A stretch of 64,000 nt of DNA from Dillenia suffruticosa (taxonomy: Eukaryota; Streptophyta; Magnoliopsida; Dilleniales; Dilleniaceae): positions 1,374,001-1,438,000 of the forward strand of contig JAVTVX010000005.1 of assembly GCA_033439265.1 (NCBI GenBank), in the 5' to 3' direction. The translations under genes were made by a program, and so were the position numbers. Below the pieces are notes generated by a model. It was not told the DNA's origin, did not search any database, and was given only the letters and a program-made list of their open reading frames with translations. Positions 62,806 through 64,000 of this stretch are shown here, piece by piece. The stretch's first letter is position 1, and every line of letters begins with the position of its first letter.

Positions 62806-64000
62806 GCAAGGCCCATTTATTCCAATACACAAGGTGATCAGTGAAATTTTAAATGTATGCCATCCTTTCTGCTAAAATTTCAGAACCCTAACAATTAATT
62901 TGCTGCTGGTTGATGAATATGCGCAAGTGCTTCTACAAAGTCAATTGCTCAACTCTTCCCTTGCCCTTATCCTAATCAGTAGGTCCAAAAATATCATGAA
63001 GGGAGTGTATTTTGGGGGGAGGGGCATGATAGTTTCTTGTGATGAATCCTTTGTGTATGTGCCATGTAAAAGCTATGTACTTGATGACCTTCCATTAAAG
63101 TTAATTGGGTGGCCAGAAGGCTGAATTTCGTAAATTTACAGAACTCTATTTTGTAGGGCTTCTTTTTACTGAGGTTTTCCTTCAGGGACTTCCATAATTT
63201 TTAATCAGACCATTATTTTCTTTCATAAGCAGCATCAGAGATGTACAGAAAGTAGATATTTTGCGAGCCAACTCTCGCTAAAGGTAGTCAAATGGATGAG
63301 CATAACCAGAGGATGGATGGTGTATCTGTACTGTTGTTACAACCATTGACACATACAGAACATGTGCAATCTTATCTGACTCCTACCCATTTATGCAGCT
63401 CACACTTCTTCTATTTGTTTCCTTTTTATATCATAAACATAGAATTTAGCGTTACCTTCTCAATGGAGAGCCACTCAATAGAAGACCTCAAGACACATCA
63501 TCACTCAAAGTTAGCATCACCCTCATTATACATATGTGTAGCTCCCATTACGCTTACAAGTTAAATTGTTGGCCTCTCACACCATTTCCACCATCTGGCT
63601 GCTATTTATCTCTCTTTTCCAGTACTTAACCTTATCAAGCCACTATGTTCTTGAGCTGACATTATATCTCTTCAAGCAGCTAAAAGTTTTAGCATCCTAC
63701 ACCCTTACTGATGCAGCACAAGTACTGGTTTGGAATTTATGTAACAATAGCTTTCTAAACATTTTAGACTTATTGAGATATTTTAAGGTTCAGAGAACAT
63801 ATTGAAGACGTAATCAAATATTTAGTAGCATTTAAATATTTCTACTGCTTCTTCTTCTTCCCTGTTGGTTCTTGTTCTTCTATTCTCCTCTCTCTGTTTT
63901 CTACTACAAAGTTTTTTGGTAGGTTATCTATTTATATGTTTCTACATGCATCTGCTCATGCAGCACCTGAAGAAGGCATTCTGCCATACAACATGCGACA

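Larger units (their letters stand above)
60828..64000. other. Right-edge region without a recognised gene
   Basis: The first bases are the 5' leader and promoter of the WEB-like gene. The rest has only short frames, a possible LINE fragment (about 62000-62320) and a SINE-like element (62685-62805). A CTTCTT-rich stretch near 63845-63900 could be a leader of a gene to the right, but there is no evidence beyond composition. Confidence 0.55.

Overview
This is a gene-bearing stretch of a eudicot nuclear chromosome. The coding genes have many short exons with GT-AG introns, AT-rich introns and intergenic DNA, CT-rich 5' leaders and plant telo-box promoters. Most proteins belong to plant families (D6PK-type AGC kinase, PPR-DYW, WEB/DUF827). 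The species cannot be named from the sequence alone.

Layout, left to right. (1) 1-281, minus: an unidentified frame running off the left edge, containing a 110-bp tandem duplication. (2) 2975-9675, plus: a 17-exon NOP2-type rRNA cytosine-5 methyltransferase. (3) 10761-13054, plus: a decayed PPR-DYW gene with frameshifts and an AT-rich insertion. (4) 14454-22144, plus: the RNA polymerase I/III subunit RPAC1 (AC40), 9 exons. (5) 22145-28050: AT-rich DNA full of short SINE-like repeats. (6) 29179-34628, plus: a D6PK-like AGC VIII kinase with a 3.6-kb intron. (7) 35633-35705, minus: tRNA-Phe(GAA). (8) 35706-42400: repeat-rich intergenic DNA, including a long AAT/ATT palindrome. (9) 42762-46987, plus: a SEC14-like lipid transfer protein, 11 exons. 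(10) 48364-54983 (or 55052), minus: a sucrase/ferredoxin-like (Apd1-type) thioredoxin-fold protein. (11) 57890-60827, minus: a WEB/DUF827 coiled-coil protein close to TREPH1. (12) 60828-64000: no gene recognised; a SINE-like repeat and a possible LINE remnant.

There is no operon-like logic. Two links are nevertheless visible. NOP2 (rRNA methylation) and RPAC1 (Pol I/III) both serve ribosome and stable-RNA production, and both have telo-boxes just upstream of the start. The order NOP2, D6PK-like, sucrase-like, WEB/TREPH1-like resembles, from memory, the Arabidopsis At5g55860-At5g55920 block, so the other genes here look inserted there or lost in Arabidopsis.

I found no previously undescribed gene system. 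The most useful leads are: a tRNA-headed, poly(A)-tailed dispersed repeat family with at least about a dozen copies; a Ser replacing the second His of the HxxxH [2Fe-2S] ligand motif in the sucrase/ferredoxin-like protein; an orphan promoter-like cluster of TGGGCC and telo-box motifs at 57167-57250; tandem hairpin units in the SEC14-like 3' region; and two palindromic AAT/ATT microsatellites. Exon borders were placed by eye from splice consensus, reading frame and family similarity, and every summed CDS is a multiple of three.
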